Position numbers and translations under genes: made by a program
Shown: positions 11,351-24,419 of the stretch, in pieces
Numbering within the stretch: position 1 is the stretch's first letter
Layout of the letters: each line of letters begins with the position of its first letter
From: Capsicum annuum
Lineage: Eukaryota > Streptophyta > Magnoliopsida > Solanales > Solanaceae
Direction: 5' to 3'
DNA length: 64,000 bases
Assembly (NCBI RefSeq): GCF_002878395.1
Contig: NW_025861010.1
Span: 32,105 to 96,104, forward strand
Notes under the pieces: generated by a model
What the model was told of the DNA's origin: nothing
Seen by the model: only the letters and a program-made list of their open reading frames with translations
Databases searched by the model: none

Positions 11351-13340
11351 TATGGTCAGTTTAATTTTTCATGGAAATTTGTGTGGACAAACAGGAGAAA
11401 CGATGCAAACGGGGCATTTTCAGGTTTAATCGGTGTGCTATAGCCCACAGTTTTGGGGGTGGGCCTGGTGTCTGGGTGTGCCGCTTGCAGAAAATTGATT
11501 GAGGCATGCCAGGGAGGTTGGGGATAATCCCAAAATGGTCCTTTTAATTTTTCATTTCCATTTCGGTGTACAAACGGGTGAAACAGTGCGATCGGGGCAT
11601 TTTTGGGCCAAATCGGTGTGCTATAGAACACGGTTTCGGGCGTGGGCCTAGGGTCCAAGCTTGCTGTTGGGTAAAAATCGATTGGGGCGAGCCAGGGAGG
11701 TTGTAGATCTTCCTAGTATGGTCCATTTAACTTTTCGTAGCCATTTAGGTTGACAAACGGGTTAAAGGGCACAAACGAGGCATTTTCTGTTCAAATCAGT
11801 GAGCTATAACCCATGATTTAGGGGGTGGACCCTGGTCCGGGCGTGCTGTGGGTCAAAAATCAACCGAGGCATGCCAGGGAGTCTGAGAATCATCCAAGTG
11901 TGGTCTGTTTAAGTTTTCATGGCCCTTTGGGTAGACAAACGAGCAAAACAGCGCGAATGTTGCATTTTTGGGCCAAATTGGTGTGCTATTGCCCATGGTC
12001 TCGGGAGTGGACTCAGGGTTTGGGCATTCTGCCAGCCAAAAATACACTGAGGTATGCTAGGGAGGTTGAGGATCATCCCAGTGTGGTCCGTTTAATTTTT
12101 CCTGGCCATTTGGGTGGACAAACGGGTGAAACTATTCTAACGGAGCATTTTCGGGCCAAAATGATGTGCTATGACCTACCATTTTGAAGGTGGGCCAGGG
12201 GTTCGGGCGTGCTGTGGGCTGAAAATCAATTGGGGCATATGAGGGAGGTTAGGATCAGTGTGGTCCGTTAAATTTTTCATAGCTATTTGGATGGAAAAAC
12301 AGGCGAAATGGCGTGAACAGGGCATTTTCAAGCTAAATTGATGTGCTATAAGCTATGATTTTGGGGGTGGGTCCGGGATCCGGGCGTTCTGTTGGCCAAA
12401 AATTGACCAGAGCATGCCAGGGAGGTTGGGGATCTTTCAAGTATGGTCCGTTTAATTTTTCGTGGCTTTGGAAGGATAAAAGGGCGAAACAGCACAAACA
12501 AGGCATTTTCAAGCAAAATTGTTGTGCTATAGCCTGCGGTTTCGCGGGTGAGCCCAGGGTCCAGGCGTGCTGTGGGCGAAAAATTGATTGGGGTATGCTA
12601 GGGAGGTTAGGGATCATCTCAGTGTGGTCTATTTAAATTTTTATGGCCATTTGGGTGGACAAACGGGCGAAACAGCATGAGCGGGGCATTTTTTAGCCAA
12701 ATCAGTGTGCTAATAGCCCATGGTTTTAGGGGTAGGCCTGGGGTCCGAGCGTACTGTAGGCTAAAAATTGATCAAGGCATGTCAAGGAGGTTGGGTATCA
12801 TCCTAGTATGGTCCTTTTAATTTTTTGTGGCTATTTTTATGGACAAATGGGCGAAACGGCACGAATGGGACATTTTCAAGCCAAATCATGCAATATATCT
12901 CACGGTTATGGGGTTGGGCCCGGGGTCCGGGCGTGATATAGGCCAAAAATTCACCGGGGCATACTAGGGAGGTTAGGGATCATCCTACTATGGTCCGTTT
13001 AAATTTTTGTGGCCATTTGGGTGGACAAACGAACGAAACGGCGCGAACGGGGCATTTTAAAATAGAATTGGTGTGCTATAGCCCACGGTTTTGGGGGTGG
13101 GCCCAAGGTCCGTGCGCATTGTGGGCCAATAATTGATCGAGGCATGCCATGGAGGTTTTAGTATGCTCCGTTTAATTTTTTACGGCTATTTTGGTGGACA
13201 AAAAGGCAAAACGGCGCGAATGGGGCATTTTCGGGCCAAATCGATGTGCTATAGCCCACGGTTTTGGGATGGGCCCAGGTTCTAGGCATGTTGTGGGCCA
13301 AAAATATATCGAGGCATACCAGGGAGATTGGGGGTCATTC
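11351..13340 (+). repeat. Short B-to-B module, 11 monomers (about 1.99 kb)
   Basis: It runs from the B monomer at 11437 to the next B at 13430. The order is B, GATCGGGGC, CTGTTCAAATCAG, CTATTGCCC, CTATGACC, CTATAAGC, a GGCTTTGG monomer with CTGCGG, TGAGCGGGGC, ATGCAATATATC, GAACGAAACGG and TGCTCCG. The same order makes modules at 29640-31385, 35470-37445 and 56660-58400. The interval 13075-13249 has lost about 9 bp near 13155 (GGAGGTTTTAGTATGC). Confidence 0.75.
13081..13102 (+). other. Conserved dyad (hairpin) after the CTATA landmark, example copy
   Basis: GCCCAC (13081-13086) and GTGGGC (13097-13102) are perfect inverted repeats around a 10-base loop. The arrangement is built into the consensus and recurs in a large share of monomers wherever the sequence reads CTATAGCCCAC...GTGGGC. 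Its 3' arm overlaps the first G runs of the core, so a hairpin and a G-quadruplex would compete. No function can be shown from sequence alone. Confidence 0.6.
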
Positions 13341-15540
13341 CAGTATGGTCAGTTTAATTTTTGATGGAAATTTGAGTGGACAAACAAGCAAAACGATGCA
13401 AATGGGGCATTTTCAGGCCAAATCGGTGTGCTATAGCCCACAGTTTTGGGGGTAGGCGCAGTGTCTGGGTGTGCTGCTGGCAAAAAATCAATCGGGGCAT
13501 GCCAGGGAGGTTGGGGATCGTTCGAGTATGGTCTATTTAAATTTTCTTGGCCATTTGGGTGGACAAATGGGCGAAACGACACAAACGAGGTTTTTCAAGA
13601 CAAATCGTTGTACTATAGCTTGGGGTTTTTGGGATGGGCCCAGGGTTCAGGCATGCCATGGGCTAAAAATTGATCGAGGCATGCCAGGGAGGTTGGGGAT
13701 CATCCTAGTATAGTTCTTTTAATTTTTTGTGGCCATTAGGTCAGACAAATGGATGAAACGGCGCGAACGGTGAATTTTTCGGCCAAATCAGTGTGCTATA
13801 GCTCACGGTTTCGGGGTTGGGCCCAGGGTCCAGGCATGCTATGGGCCAAAAATTGACTGGGAAATGCCAGGGAGGTTGGAGATCAGTCTAGTGTGGTTCG
13901 TTTAAATTTTTGTGGCTATTTGATTGGACAAACGGGTGAAACATTGCGAACGGGACATTTCAGGCAAAATCAGAGGGTATAGCCCACGGTTTCAGGGGTG
14001 GGCCTTGGTTCTGGGTGTGCTGTATGCCAAAAATCAATTAGGGCATGCCATGGAGATTGGGGATCGTCTGAGTATGGTCCGTTTAAATTTTCTTGGCTAT
14101 TTTTGTGGACAAACGGGCAAAACGGCACAAACGGTGCATTTTCGGGCTAAATCGGTGTAATTTAGCGTAGGGTTTTTGGGGTGGGCTCAGGGTTCGAGCA
14201 TGCTGTGGGCCAAAAATTGATCGGGGCATGCCAGGGAGGTTGGGGATCATCCTAGTGTAGTACGTTTAATTTTTCGTGGCTATTTGGTTGGACAAATAGG
14301 AAAACGGTGCGACTTATGCATTTTCAAGCAAAATAGGCGTGCTATTGCTCACGGTTTTGGGTGTGGGCCTTGGGTTCGTGCATTTTGTGGGCCAAAAATT
14401 GACCGAGGCTTGCTAGAAAGGTTAGGGATCATCTCAGTGTTGTTCGTTGAATTTTTTGTGGCTATTTGGATGGACAAACGAGCAAAATGATCTGAACGGG
14501 GCATTTTCAAGCCAAATCAGTATTCTATAGCTCACGATTTCGGAGGTGGACCTGGGGTCTAGGCGTGTTGTGGGCCAAAAATTGATCAAGGCATGCCAGG
14601 AAGGTTAGGGATCATCCCAGTGTGGTCCATTTAAATTTTCGTGGATATTTCGGTGGTCAAACGGCTGAAACAGCATGAACGAGGAATTTTAAGGCCAAAT
14701 CGGTGTGCTATAGCCCACGGTTTTGGAGTGGGCCTAGGGTCCGGGCGTGTAATGGGCCAAAAATTGATCGGGGCATGTTAGCAAGGTTGGGGACATCCTA
14801 GTGTGGTTCGTTTAAATTTTCATGGCGATTTGGGTGGACAAATAGGAAAAATAGCGCGAACAGGGCATTTTTGGGCAAAATCAGTGTGTTATAGCCCATC
14901 GTTTTGGGGGTGGGCTCGAGGTTCGAAAGTGTCGTGGGACGAAAATCAATCGTGGCATGCTAGGGAGATTGGGGATCATCTCAGTATGATCCATCTATAT
15001 TTTTATGGCCTTTTAGGTGGACAAACGGGCGAAATGGAGCAAACGAGGCATTTTCGGTCCAAATCGGTGTGCTATAGTCCACGATTTTAGGGGTGTGCCT
15101 AGGGTCCGAGTGTGCTGCGGGCTGGAAATCGACCAAAGCATGCCAGGGAGGTTGGGGATCATCCCAGTGTGGTCCGTTTAATTTTTTGTGGCCATTTGGG
15201 TGGACAAACAGTCAAAACTGAGCGAACGGGGTATTTTTGGGCTAAATCGGTGTGCTGTAGACAACGATTTAGGGGGTTGGTCAGGAGTCTGGGTTTGCTG
15301 ATGGCCAAAAATTAATCAAGGTATGCCATGAAGGTTGGAGATTTTCCCAGTATGGTTCATTTAATTTTTCATGGCCATTTGGGTGGACCAATGGGCAAAA
15401 TAGCGCGAACGGGGAATTTTTGGGCCAAATCAATGTGCTATAGCCCACGATTTTGGGGTGGGCCAGGGTCTGGATATGTTGTGGGCCAAAAATTGATCGG
15501 AGAATGCTAGGGAGGTTGGAGATCTTCCTAGTATGGTCGG
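13341..15540 (+). repeat. Mosaic block joining B, type III and type I-tail monomers
   Basis: After B at 13430 the monomers at 13612, 13795, 13976, 14159 and 14341 match those at 28809-29537 in order. They share TACTATAGCT followed by GGGGTTTTTGGGATGGGCC, GCCATTAGGTCAGACAAATG, GGGACATTTCAGG and GGACAAATAGGAAAACGG. From 14524 on, the monomers match the tail of a type I HOR (10354-11257): TTCTATAGC, GGATATTTCGGTGGTCAAAC, ATCTATATTTTTATGGCC and GGAGATTTTCCCAG. The change of parent near 14400-14500 marks a recombination junction. It holds no gene. Confidence 0.7.
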
Positions 15541-18500
15541 TTTAATTTTTCATGACCATTTCGGTGGACAAACAGGCAAAAATGCGTAAATGGGGCATTT
15601 TAGGCAAAATCGGTGTGCATAGCCTAGGGTTTAGGGGGTGGGCCCGGGGTCCATATCTGATGTTAGCTGAAAATTTATTGGGGCATACCGAGGAGATTGG
15701 GGATCATCCCAATGTGATTCGTTTAAATTTTTGTTGAAATTTGGGTGGACAAAGAGGCGAAACGATGCAAATGGGGCATTTTCAGGCCAAATCGGTGTGC
15801 TATAACCCACAGTTTTGAGGGTGGCCTCGGTGTCTGGGTGTGCTGCTGGCATAAAATTGATCGAGGAATGCCAGGGAGGTTGGGATCATCCCAGTATGGT
15901 CGTTTTAATTTTTCATGGCCATTTGGGTGGATAAACGGGTGAAACAGCGCAATAGGGGCATTTTTGGGCTAAATTGTTGTGCTATAGCACACGGTTTCGG
16001 GTGTGGGACTAGGTTTCGAGCTTGCTGTTGGCTAAAAATTGACCGGGCCATGCCAAGGAGGTTGGGGATCGTCCTAGTGTGGTCCGTTTAATTTTTCGTA
16101 GCCATTTGGGTGGACAAATAGGCGAAAGGGCACGAACGGGGCATTTTCTGTTCAAATCATTGCGCTATAGCCCATGATTTAGGTGGTGGGCCCGGGGTCC
16201 GAGCGTGCTGAGGGCCAAAAATTAACCGAGGAATGCCAGGGAGTTTGGGGATCGTACAAGTGTGGTCTGTTTAAGTTTTCATGGACCTTTAGGTAGACAA
16301 ATGGGCGAAACAACGCGAATGAGGCCTTTTTGGGCCAAATCGATGTTCTATTGCCCACGTTTTCAGTAGTCCGCTCGGGGTTTGGGTATTCTGCCAGCCG
16401 AAAATACATCAGGGCGTGCAAGGGAGGTTGAGGATCATCCCAGTGTGGTTTGTTTAATTTTTCCTGGCCATTTGGGTGGACAAATGAGTGAAACCGTGCG
16501 AATGGGGCATTTTCGAGCCGAAACGATATGCTATGACCTACAATTTTGGGGGTGGGCCATGGGTCCAGGCGTGCTGTGGGCTTAAAATCGATCAGGGTAT
16601 GTGAGAGAGGTTGGGATCAGTGTGGTCCGTTTAGTTTTTTGTAGCTATTTGGGTGGACAAACGGGTGAAATGGCGTGAACGGGGCATTTTTTGTCTAAAT
16701 TGATGTGCTATAGGCTATGATTTTGGGGGTGGGTCCGGGGTCCGAGCGTTATGCTGGCCAAAAATCGACCAGAGCATGCCAGGGAGGTGGGGATCTTCGA
16801 AGTATGGTCTGTTTAATTTTTTGTGGCTTTGGGTGGACAAATGGGCGAAACGACGCGAACGAGGAATTTTCTGGCAAAATTGGTGCGCCAGGGTCCAGGC
16901 GTGCTGTGGGCAAAAAATCGATCGGGGCGTGCTAGGGAGGTTGGAGATCATCTCAGTGTGGTCCATTTAAATTTTTGTGTCCATATAGGTGGGCAAATAG
17001 GCGAAACGACGTGAGCGGGGCATTTTTGAGCAAAATCAGTATGCTATAGCCCACGGTTTTAGGGGTGGGCCTGGGGTCCGAGCGTGCTGTAGGCCAAAAA
17101 TTGATCGAGGCATGTCAGGGAGGTTGGGGATTAACCTAGTATGGTCCGTTTAATTTTTCGTGGCTATTTTTGTGGATAAATGGGTGAAACGGCGTGAATG
17201 GGGCATTTTCGAGCCAAATCAGTGTGCTATAGCTCACGGTTATGGGGGTGGGCCGGGGGTCCGGGCGTGATATGGGCAAAAAATTCATCGGGGCATACTA
17301 AGGAGGTTGGGGATCATCCCTGTATGGTGCGTTTAAATTTTTGTGGCTATTTGGGTGGACATAAGGATGAAACGGCACGAACGAGGAATTTTTGAACAAA
17401 ATCGATGGGTTATAACCCACAGTTTTTGGGGTGGGCCCGAGGTCCGTACGTGTTGTGGGCCAAAAATTGATCGAGGCATGCCATGGAGGTTGGGGATCAT
17501 CCTTGTATGCTCCATTTAATTTTTTGGGGCTATTTTGGTGGATAAACGGGCGAAATGATGCAAATGGGGCATTTTCAAGCCAAACGGTGTGCTATAGCCC
17601 ACGGTTTTGGGGCTGGGCTTGGGGTCCTGGCTTGCTGTGGCCAAAAATTATCTGGGGCATTCTAGGGAGGTTGGTGATCATGCCAGTGTCGTCCATTTAA
17701 ATTTTTGTGGCCATTTGTGTGGACAAACGGGCAAAACGGTGCGAATGGGGCATTTTCAAGGCAAATTTGGGTGCTATAGCCCATGGTTTGGGGGTAGGCC
17801 CGAGGTCCGGGCATGCTGTGGGCTGAAAATTGACCGGGGTATGTCGAGGATGTTGAGGATCATCCAATTGTGGTCCATTTGATCTTTTATGGCCATTTCG
17901 GTGGACAAACAGGTAAAATGGTGCGAATGAGGCTTTTTTGTGGCAAATCGATGTGCTATAGCCCACGGTTTCAGGGGTGGGCTCGGATTCTAAACATGCT
18001 GTAGAAGCTTGGAGATCATCCCAGTATGTTATAGCCTATGGTCAAACGGGTAAAATGACACAAACGGTGTATTTTTGGGCCAAATTGGTGTGTTATAGCC
18101 TATGGTTTTAGGGGTGGACTTGGGTCCGGGCGTGCTGTGGGCCAAAAATCAACCGGGGCATTCCAGGGAGGTTGGGGATCATCCCAGTACAGTTCATTTA
18201 AATTTTTGTGGCCATTTGGGTGGACAAACGGGTGAAACGGTGTGAACGGGTCATTTTCGAGAATAATTGATGTGCTATCGCCCAAGGTTTTGGAGGTGAG
18301 CCCGGGGTCCTGGCTTGCTGTGGGATAAAAATTGATCGAGGCGTGCTAGGGAGGTTGGGGATCATCCTAGTATGGTCCATTTAATTTTTTGTTGCCATTT
18401 TGGGCATGCTGTTGGCCAAAAATTAACCGAGGCATTCCAGGAAGGTAGGGGATCGTCCAAGTATGGTCCATTTAAATTTTTATAGCCATTTGGGTGGATA

Positions 18501-19745
18501 AACGGGTGAAACGGCATGAACGAGGCATTTTTGGGCCAAATTGGTGTTATAGCCCACGATATTGGGGGTGGGCTTCGGGTTCGGGTGTGCTGTGGACCAA
18601 AAATTGATCGAGGCATGCCAGGAAGGTTGGGGATCATCTCAGTGTTGTTCGTTGGAATTTTTTGTGGCCATTTGGGTTGACAAACGGGCAAAACAGCCCA
18701 AACAGGGAATTTTCTGGCTAAATCAGTGTTCTATAGCTTACGATTTCGGAGGTAGACCTGGGGTCCAGGTGTGCTGTGGGCCAAAAATCTATCAGGGCGT
18801 GCCAGGAAGGTTGGGGATCATCCCAGTGTGGTCTGTTTAAATTTTTGTGGATATTTCGGTGGTCAAACAGGCGAAACACCACAAATGGGGCATTTTAAGG
18901 CCAAATCGGTGTGCTATAGCCCACGGTTTCGGGGTTGGCCTGGGGTCCGGGCGTGTAATGGGCAAAGAATTGACCGGGGCATGTCTGGAAGGTTGGGGAA
19001 TCCCAGTGTGGTCTGTTTAAATTTTAATGGCCATTTGAGTGGACAAATAGACAAAACGGTGCGAACAGGGTATTTTCGAGCAAAATTGGTGTGCTATAAC
19101 CCACTATTTTGGGGGTGGGCCCGAGGTTCGGGAGTGCTGTGGAACAAAAATCAATCGGGGAGTGCTAGGGAGATTGGGGATCATACCAGTGTGATTCATT
19201 TATATATTCATGGCCTTTTGGGTGGATAAACGGGAAAAATGGAGTGAACAAGGCATTTTTGGTCCAAATCGGTGTGCTATAGCCCACGATTATGGGGGTG
19301 GGCCTGGGATCAAGGCGTGCTGCGGGCTGAAAATTGACGAAGCATGCCAGGGAGGTTAGGGATCATCCCAGTGTGGTTTGTTCAATTTCTTGTGGCCATT
19401 TGGGTGGACAAACAGTCGAAATTACGTGAATGAGGTATTTTTGGGCCAAATCGGTGTGCTATAGCCAACGGTTTAGGGGGTGGGTTAGGGGTCCGGGTGT
19501 GCTGATGGCCGAAAATCGATCGAGGTATGCCATGAAGGTTGGAGATTTTCCCAGTATGGTTCAATTAATTTTTCATGGCCATTTGGGTGGACAAACGGGC
19601 GAAACGGTCTGAATGGGGCATTTTCGGGCCAAATCCATGTGCTATAGCCCATGTTTTTAGGGTGGGCCCAGGGTCTCGACCTGTTGCGGGCCAAAAATTG
19701 ACCAGGGAATGCCAGGGAGGTTGGGGATCATCCCAGTATGGTCAT
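15541..19745 (+). repeat. Type I HOR, copy 2 (4.2 kb)
   Basis: Anchors 15617 (GTGTGCATAGCC), 15799 (B), 15981, 16164, 16347, 16530, 16707 (177-bp form) through 19459 and 19641 follow the order of 7430-11257. Private changes are a loss of about 27 bp at 16888, where GGTGCGC joins CAGGGTCC and removes the CTATA landmark and part of the G-core, and a loss of about 92 bp at 18400. The diagnostic 137-bp fusion monomer is at 17955-18092. It holds no gene. Confidence 0.8.
18274..18546 (+). repeat. Fused pair of monomers, about 92 bp missing near 18400
   Basis: Two monomers span only 272 bp. GTTGCCATTTTGG is followed at once by GCATGCTGTTGGCC, removing the GGGCATTTT, CTATA and G-core parts of one monomer. 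The equivalent site is intact at 33914-34280 and 60933-61299, so this is a private deletion of this HOR copy. Confidence 0.8.
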
Positions 19746-20665
19746 TTTAATTTTTCATGGCCATTTGGGTGGACAAACAAGCAAAACGGCATAAATGGGG
19801 CATTTTTGGGCAAAATTGGTGTGCATATCTTACGGTTTTTGGGGTGGGCTCGGGGTCTGCGTATGATGTTAGCCGAAAATTGATTGGGCCATTCCAGGGA
19901 GGTTGGGGATCATCCCAGTGCGGTCCGATTAAATTTTTATGGAAATTTGGTTGGACAAACAGGCAAAATGATGCAAACGGGGTATTTTCAGGCCAAATCG
20001 GTGTGCTATAGACCACAGTTTTGTGGGTGGACCCGGTGTCTGGGTGTGCTACTGTCATAAAATTGATCGGGGCATGCTAGGGAGGTTGGAACAGCACGAT
20101 AGGGGTATTTTTGGGCCAAATCAGTGTGCTATAGCACACGGTTTTGGGCGTGGGACTAGGGTCCGGGCTTGCTATTGGTTAAAAATCGACCAGGACATGC
20201 CAGGGAGATTGGGGATTATCCTAGTGAGGCCCATTTAATTTTTTGTAGCCATTTTGGGTGGGCAAACGGGCAAAAGAGCACGAACCGGGCATTTTCTATT
20301 CAAATCAATCTGCTATAGCCCACGATTTAGGGGGTGGGCTCGGGGTTCGAACATGCTGAGGGCCAAAAATTAACCGAGGCATGCCAGGAGGTTGGGGATC
20401 ATCCAAGTGTGGTCTGTTTAAGTTTTTGTGGCCCTTTGGGTAGACAAACGGGCGAAACAGCGCAAATGGGGCATTTTCAAGCCAAATCGATGTGCTATTG
20501 CCCACGATTTCGGGAGTGGGCTCGGGGTTCGGGCATTCTGCTAACCGAAAATACACCGAGGCATGCCAGAGGGGTTGAGGATCATCCCAGTTTGGTCCGT
20601 TTAATTTTTCTTGGCCATTTGGGTGGACAAATGGGTGAAACTGCATAAACGGGGCATTTTCGAGC
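19746..20665 (+). repeat. Partial HOR start (B through CTATTGCCC monomer)
   Basis: This is a short stretch with GTGTGCATATC at 19823, B at 20005, the GATAGGGG monomer at 20129, CTATTCAAATCAATC at 20312 and CTATTGCCC at 20494. The B-to-next interval is only 124 bp because about 58 bp is missing near 20089, where GGGAGGTTGG joins AACAGCACGATAGG. It ends at the junction near 20665. It holds no gene. Confidence 0.7.
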
Positions 20666-20675
20666 CATTTGGGTG
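20655..20675 (+). repeat. Recombination junction, same as at 51950-51970
   Basis: A GGGCATTTTCGAGCC monomer half joins ATTTGGGTGGACAAATAGG, so the anchor interval becomes 233 bp (20494 to 20727). At 51960 the same kind of join is seen (TTTTTGGGCC to ATTTGGGTGG, interval 232 bp), and both lead into a GTGTGCAT monomer and then B. GGCC occurs at both parental sites, giving a short identity for crossover. The two junctions probably descend from one event. Confidence 0.7.
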
Positions 20676-22173
20676 GACAAATAGGAGAAATGGCATAAAT
20701 AGGGCATTTTTGGGCAAAATCGGTGTGCATAGCCAATGGTTTTAGGGGTGGGCCCAGGATCTGTGCGTGATGTTGGCAGAAAATTGATCGGGGCATACCA
20801 AGGGCATCCCATTGTGGTCCGTTTAAATTTTCGTGGAAATTTGGGTGGACAAATAGGCGAAACGATGCAAACGGGGCATTTTCAGGCCAAATCGGTGTGC
20901 TATATCCCACAGTTTTGGGGGTTGGCCCGGTGTCTGGGCATGCTACTGGCAGAAGATTGATCGGGGTATGCCAGGGATGTTAGGGATAGTCCCAGTATAA
21001 TCCTTTTAATTTTTCGTGGCCATTTGGGTGGATAAACGGGTGAAACAGTGCGATAGGGACATTTTTGGGCCACATCGGTGTGCTATAGCACACAGTTTTG
21101 GGCGTGGGCCTAGGGTTCGGGCTTGATGTTGGATAAAAATTGATCGGGGAATGATAGGGAGGTTGGGGATCATCCCAGTATGGTCCGTTTAATTTTTTGT
21201 AGCCATTTGGGTGGAAAAACGGGCGAAAGGGCACGAATGGGGCATTTTCTGTTCAAATCAGTGTGCTATAGCCCACGATTTAGGTGGTGGGCTCGGGGTA
21301 CGAGCGTGATGTGTGCTAAAAATAAATCGAGGCATGTCGAGGTGGTTGAGGATTGTCCAAGTGTGGCCTGTTTTAGTTTTTGTGGCCCTTTGCGTAGACA
21401 AACGGGCAAAACGGCGCAAATGGGGCATTTTCAGGCTAAATCCGTGTCCTATTGCCCACGGTATCGGGAGAGGGCTCGAGGTTCGGGCATTCTGCCAGCC
21501 AAAAATAGACCGAGGCATGGCAGGGAGGTTGAGGATCATCCCAGTGTTGTCTGTTTAATTTTTCCTGGCGATTTGGGTGGACAAATGAGTGAAACTGCGC
21601 GAACAGGGCATTTTTGGGCCAAAACGATGTGCTATAACCTACAATTTTTGGGATGGGCTAGGGGTCCGGGCGTGCTGTGGGCCAAAAATTGATTGGGACA
21701 TCTGAGGGAAGTATGGATCAGTGTGTTCCATTTAATTTTTCATAGCTATTTGGGTGGATAAACGGGCATAACGGAATGAACAGGGCATTTTCGGGCTAAA
21801 TCGATGTACTATAGGATATGATTTTAGGGGTGGGTTTGGGGTCTGGGAGTTCTGTTGGATAAAAATCGACCAGAGAATGCCAGGGAGGTTGGGGATTTTC
21901 CAAGTATGGTCCGTTTAATTTTTTGTGGCTATTTGGGTGGACAAACGGGCGAAACGACGTGAATGGGGTGTTTTCGAGGAAAATTGGTGTGCTATAGCCC
22001 ACGGTTTTGTGGGTGGGCCCAGGGTCCAAGCCTGCTGTGGGCAAAAAATCAATCGGGGCATGCTAGGGAGGTTGGGTATCATCTCAGTGTGGTCCATTTA
22101 AATTTTTGTGGCCATTTGGGTGGACAAACAGGCAAAACGGCGTGAGCAGGGCATTTTTGAGCCAAATCGGTGT

Positions 22174-22289
22174 GCTATAACCCATGATTTTGGGGGTGGG
22201 CCTAGTATGGTCCATTTAATTTTGTGGCCATTTTTGTGGACAAACGAGCGAAACAGCGCGAATAGGCATTTTTGCGCCAAATTAGTGTG
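22174..22289 (+). repeat. Truncated monomer shared with 2787-2903
   Basis: The spacing is 115 bp, with GGGCCTAGTATGGTCCATTT at the same break as in the left copy. This supports duplication D1 after the deletion. Confidence 0.85.
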
Positions 22290-23402
22290 CTATAGCTCAC
22301 GGTTATGGGGGTGAGCCCGAGGTCCGAGCGTGATATGAGCCAAAAATTCACCGGGGTATGCTAGGAAGGTTGGGGATCATCCCAATATGGTCTGTTTAAA
22401 TTTTTGGGGCCATTTTGGTGGATAAACGGGAAAACGGTGTGAATGAGGCATTTTTGTACTAAATCGTGTGCTATAGCCCACAATTTTGGGGGTGGGCCCG
22501 TGGTCCGGGCGTGCTGTGGGCTGAAAATTGGCAGAGGCATGCCAGGGAGGCTGGGGATCATCTCAGTATAGTTTGTTTAATTTTTCGTGGCCATTTGGGT
22601 GGACAAACGGGCTAAACTGCGCGAATGGGACATTTTCGGGCTAAATTGGTGTGCTGTAGCCAACAGTTTTGGGGGTGGGCCAGGGGTCCGAGTGTGTTGT
22701 AGGCCAAAAATCGACCGGGGCATACCAAGGAGGTTGGGGATCATCCTAATGTGGTTCTTTTAATTTTTTTATGGCTATTTAGGTGGACAAATGGGCAAAA
22801 CGACACGAACGGGGCATTTTCGAGCCAAATCGGTGTGCTATAGTCTACGATTCAGGGGTAGACCCAGAGTTCGGGTGTGCTGTGGGCTAAAAATAAACCT
22901 GGGCATGCCAGGGAGGTTAGGGATCATCCCAAGGTGGTTCATTTAAATTTTTGTGGTCATTTCGTTGGACAAACAGGCAAAACGGCGTGAATGGTGCATT
23001 TTCAAGTCAAATCGGTAGGCTATTGCTCACGGTTTTAGGGGTGGGGTCGGGGTTTGGGTGTTCTGGGGGCCAAAAATTGACCAGGGTATGCTAGAGAGGT
23101 TAGGGATCATCTTAGTATGGTCCGTTGAATTTTTTGTGGCTATTTGGGTGGACAAATAGGCAAAACGGACCGAACAGGGCATTTTCAGGCCTAATCGGTG
23201 TGCTATAGCTCTTGATTTTGGGGGTGGGCCTGAGGTCCGGGCGTGCTGTGAGATAAAAATTGATCAGGAAATACCAGGAAAGTTGGGGATCATCACACTG
23301 TGGTCTGTTTAAATTGTCATGGATATTTGGGTGGATAAACGGGCAAAACGATGCAAATGGGGCATTTTTTGAGCCAAATCGGTGTGCTATAGCCCACTGT
23401 TT

Positions 23403-23425
23403 GGGGGGTGGGCCTGGGGTCCGGG
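23403..23425 (+). other. Putative G-quadruplex motif in monomer core
   Basis: Runs of 6, 3, 4 and 3 G with loops of 1, 3 and 3 bases lie on the + strand at the usual place in the monomer. Prediction only. Confidence 0.45.
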
Positions 23426-24419
23426 CGTGTAATGGGCTGAAAATTGATCGGGGCATGTCAGGGAGGTTGGGAACATTCCAATGTGGTCCGTTTAAATTTT
23501 CATGGCCAGTTGGGTGGACAAATGGGTAAAACAGCGCAAATAGGGCATTTTCGGGCAAAATAGGTGTGCTATAGCCCAATGTTTTGGGGGGTGGGACCGA
23601 GGTTTGGGAGTGTCGTGGGTCAAAAATAGATCGGGGCATGTGAGGGTGGTTGGTGATCATCCCAGTGTGGTCCGTTTAATTTTCATGGGCATTTGGGTGG
23701 ACAAACAGGTGAAATAGCGCAAACGGGGCATTTTTGAGCCAAATCGGTGTGTTATAGCCCACGATTTTGGGGGTAGGCCTGGATTTCAGGCGATCTCCAA
23801 GCTGAAAATTGAATAAAGCATTCCAGGGAGGTTGAGGATCATCCCAGTATCATCCGTTTAATTTTTTATGGCCATTGGGTGGACAAACGGTCGAAACTGA
23901 ACAAATGAGGTAATCTTGGGCCGAATCGGTGTGCTATAGCCAACGGTTTTGGGGGTGGGCTAGGGGTCTGGGCGTGCTGAGGGCCGAAAATCAATCGGGG
24001 CATGCTAGGGAGGTTGGGGATTGTCCTAGTGTGGTTCATTTAATTTTTCATGGTTGTTTGGGTGGACAAATAGGCAAAACGACGCGAACGGGGGATTTTT
24101 GGGCCAAATCGGTGTGCTATAGCCCACGGTTTAGGGGTGGGCCTAGGGTCTGGGCGTGCTGTAAGCCAAAAATTTATTGGGGCATGCCAGGAAGATTGGG
24201 GATCTTCCCTGTATGGTCCGTTTAATTTTTTGAGGCCATTTGGGTGGACAAACGGGCGAAATAGAGTAAACGAGGCATTATTGGGCAAAATCGATGTGCT
24301 ATAGCCCACAATTTTGGGGATGGGCCTGGGGTCCGGGTGTGATATGGGCCAAAAATTGACCGAGGCATGCTAGGGAGGTTGGGGATCATCCCAGTATGGT
24401 CCGTTTAAATTATTGGCCA

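Noticed and set aside
11815..11825. Telomere-like TTTAGGG in monomers such as GATTTAGGGGGTGG
   Set aside because: It occurs as single copies within the G-core of some monomers and never in tandem, so it is not telomeric sequence.
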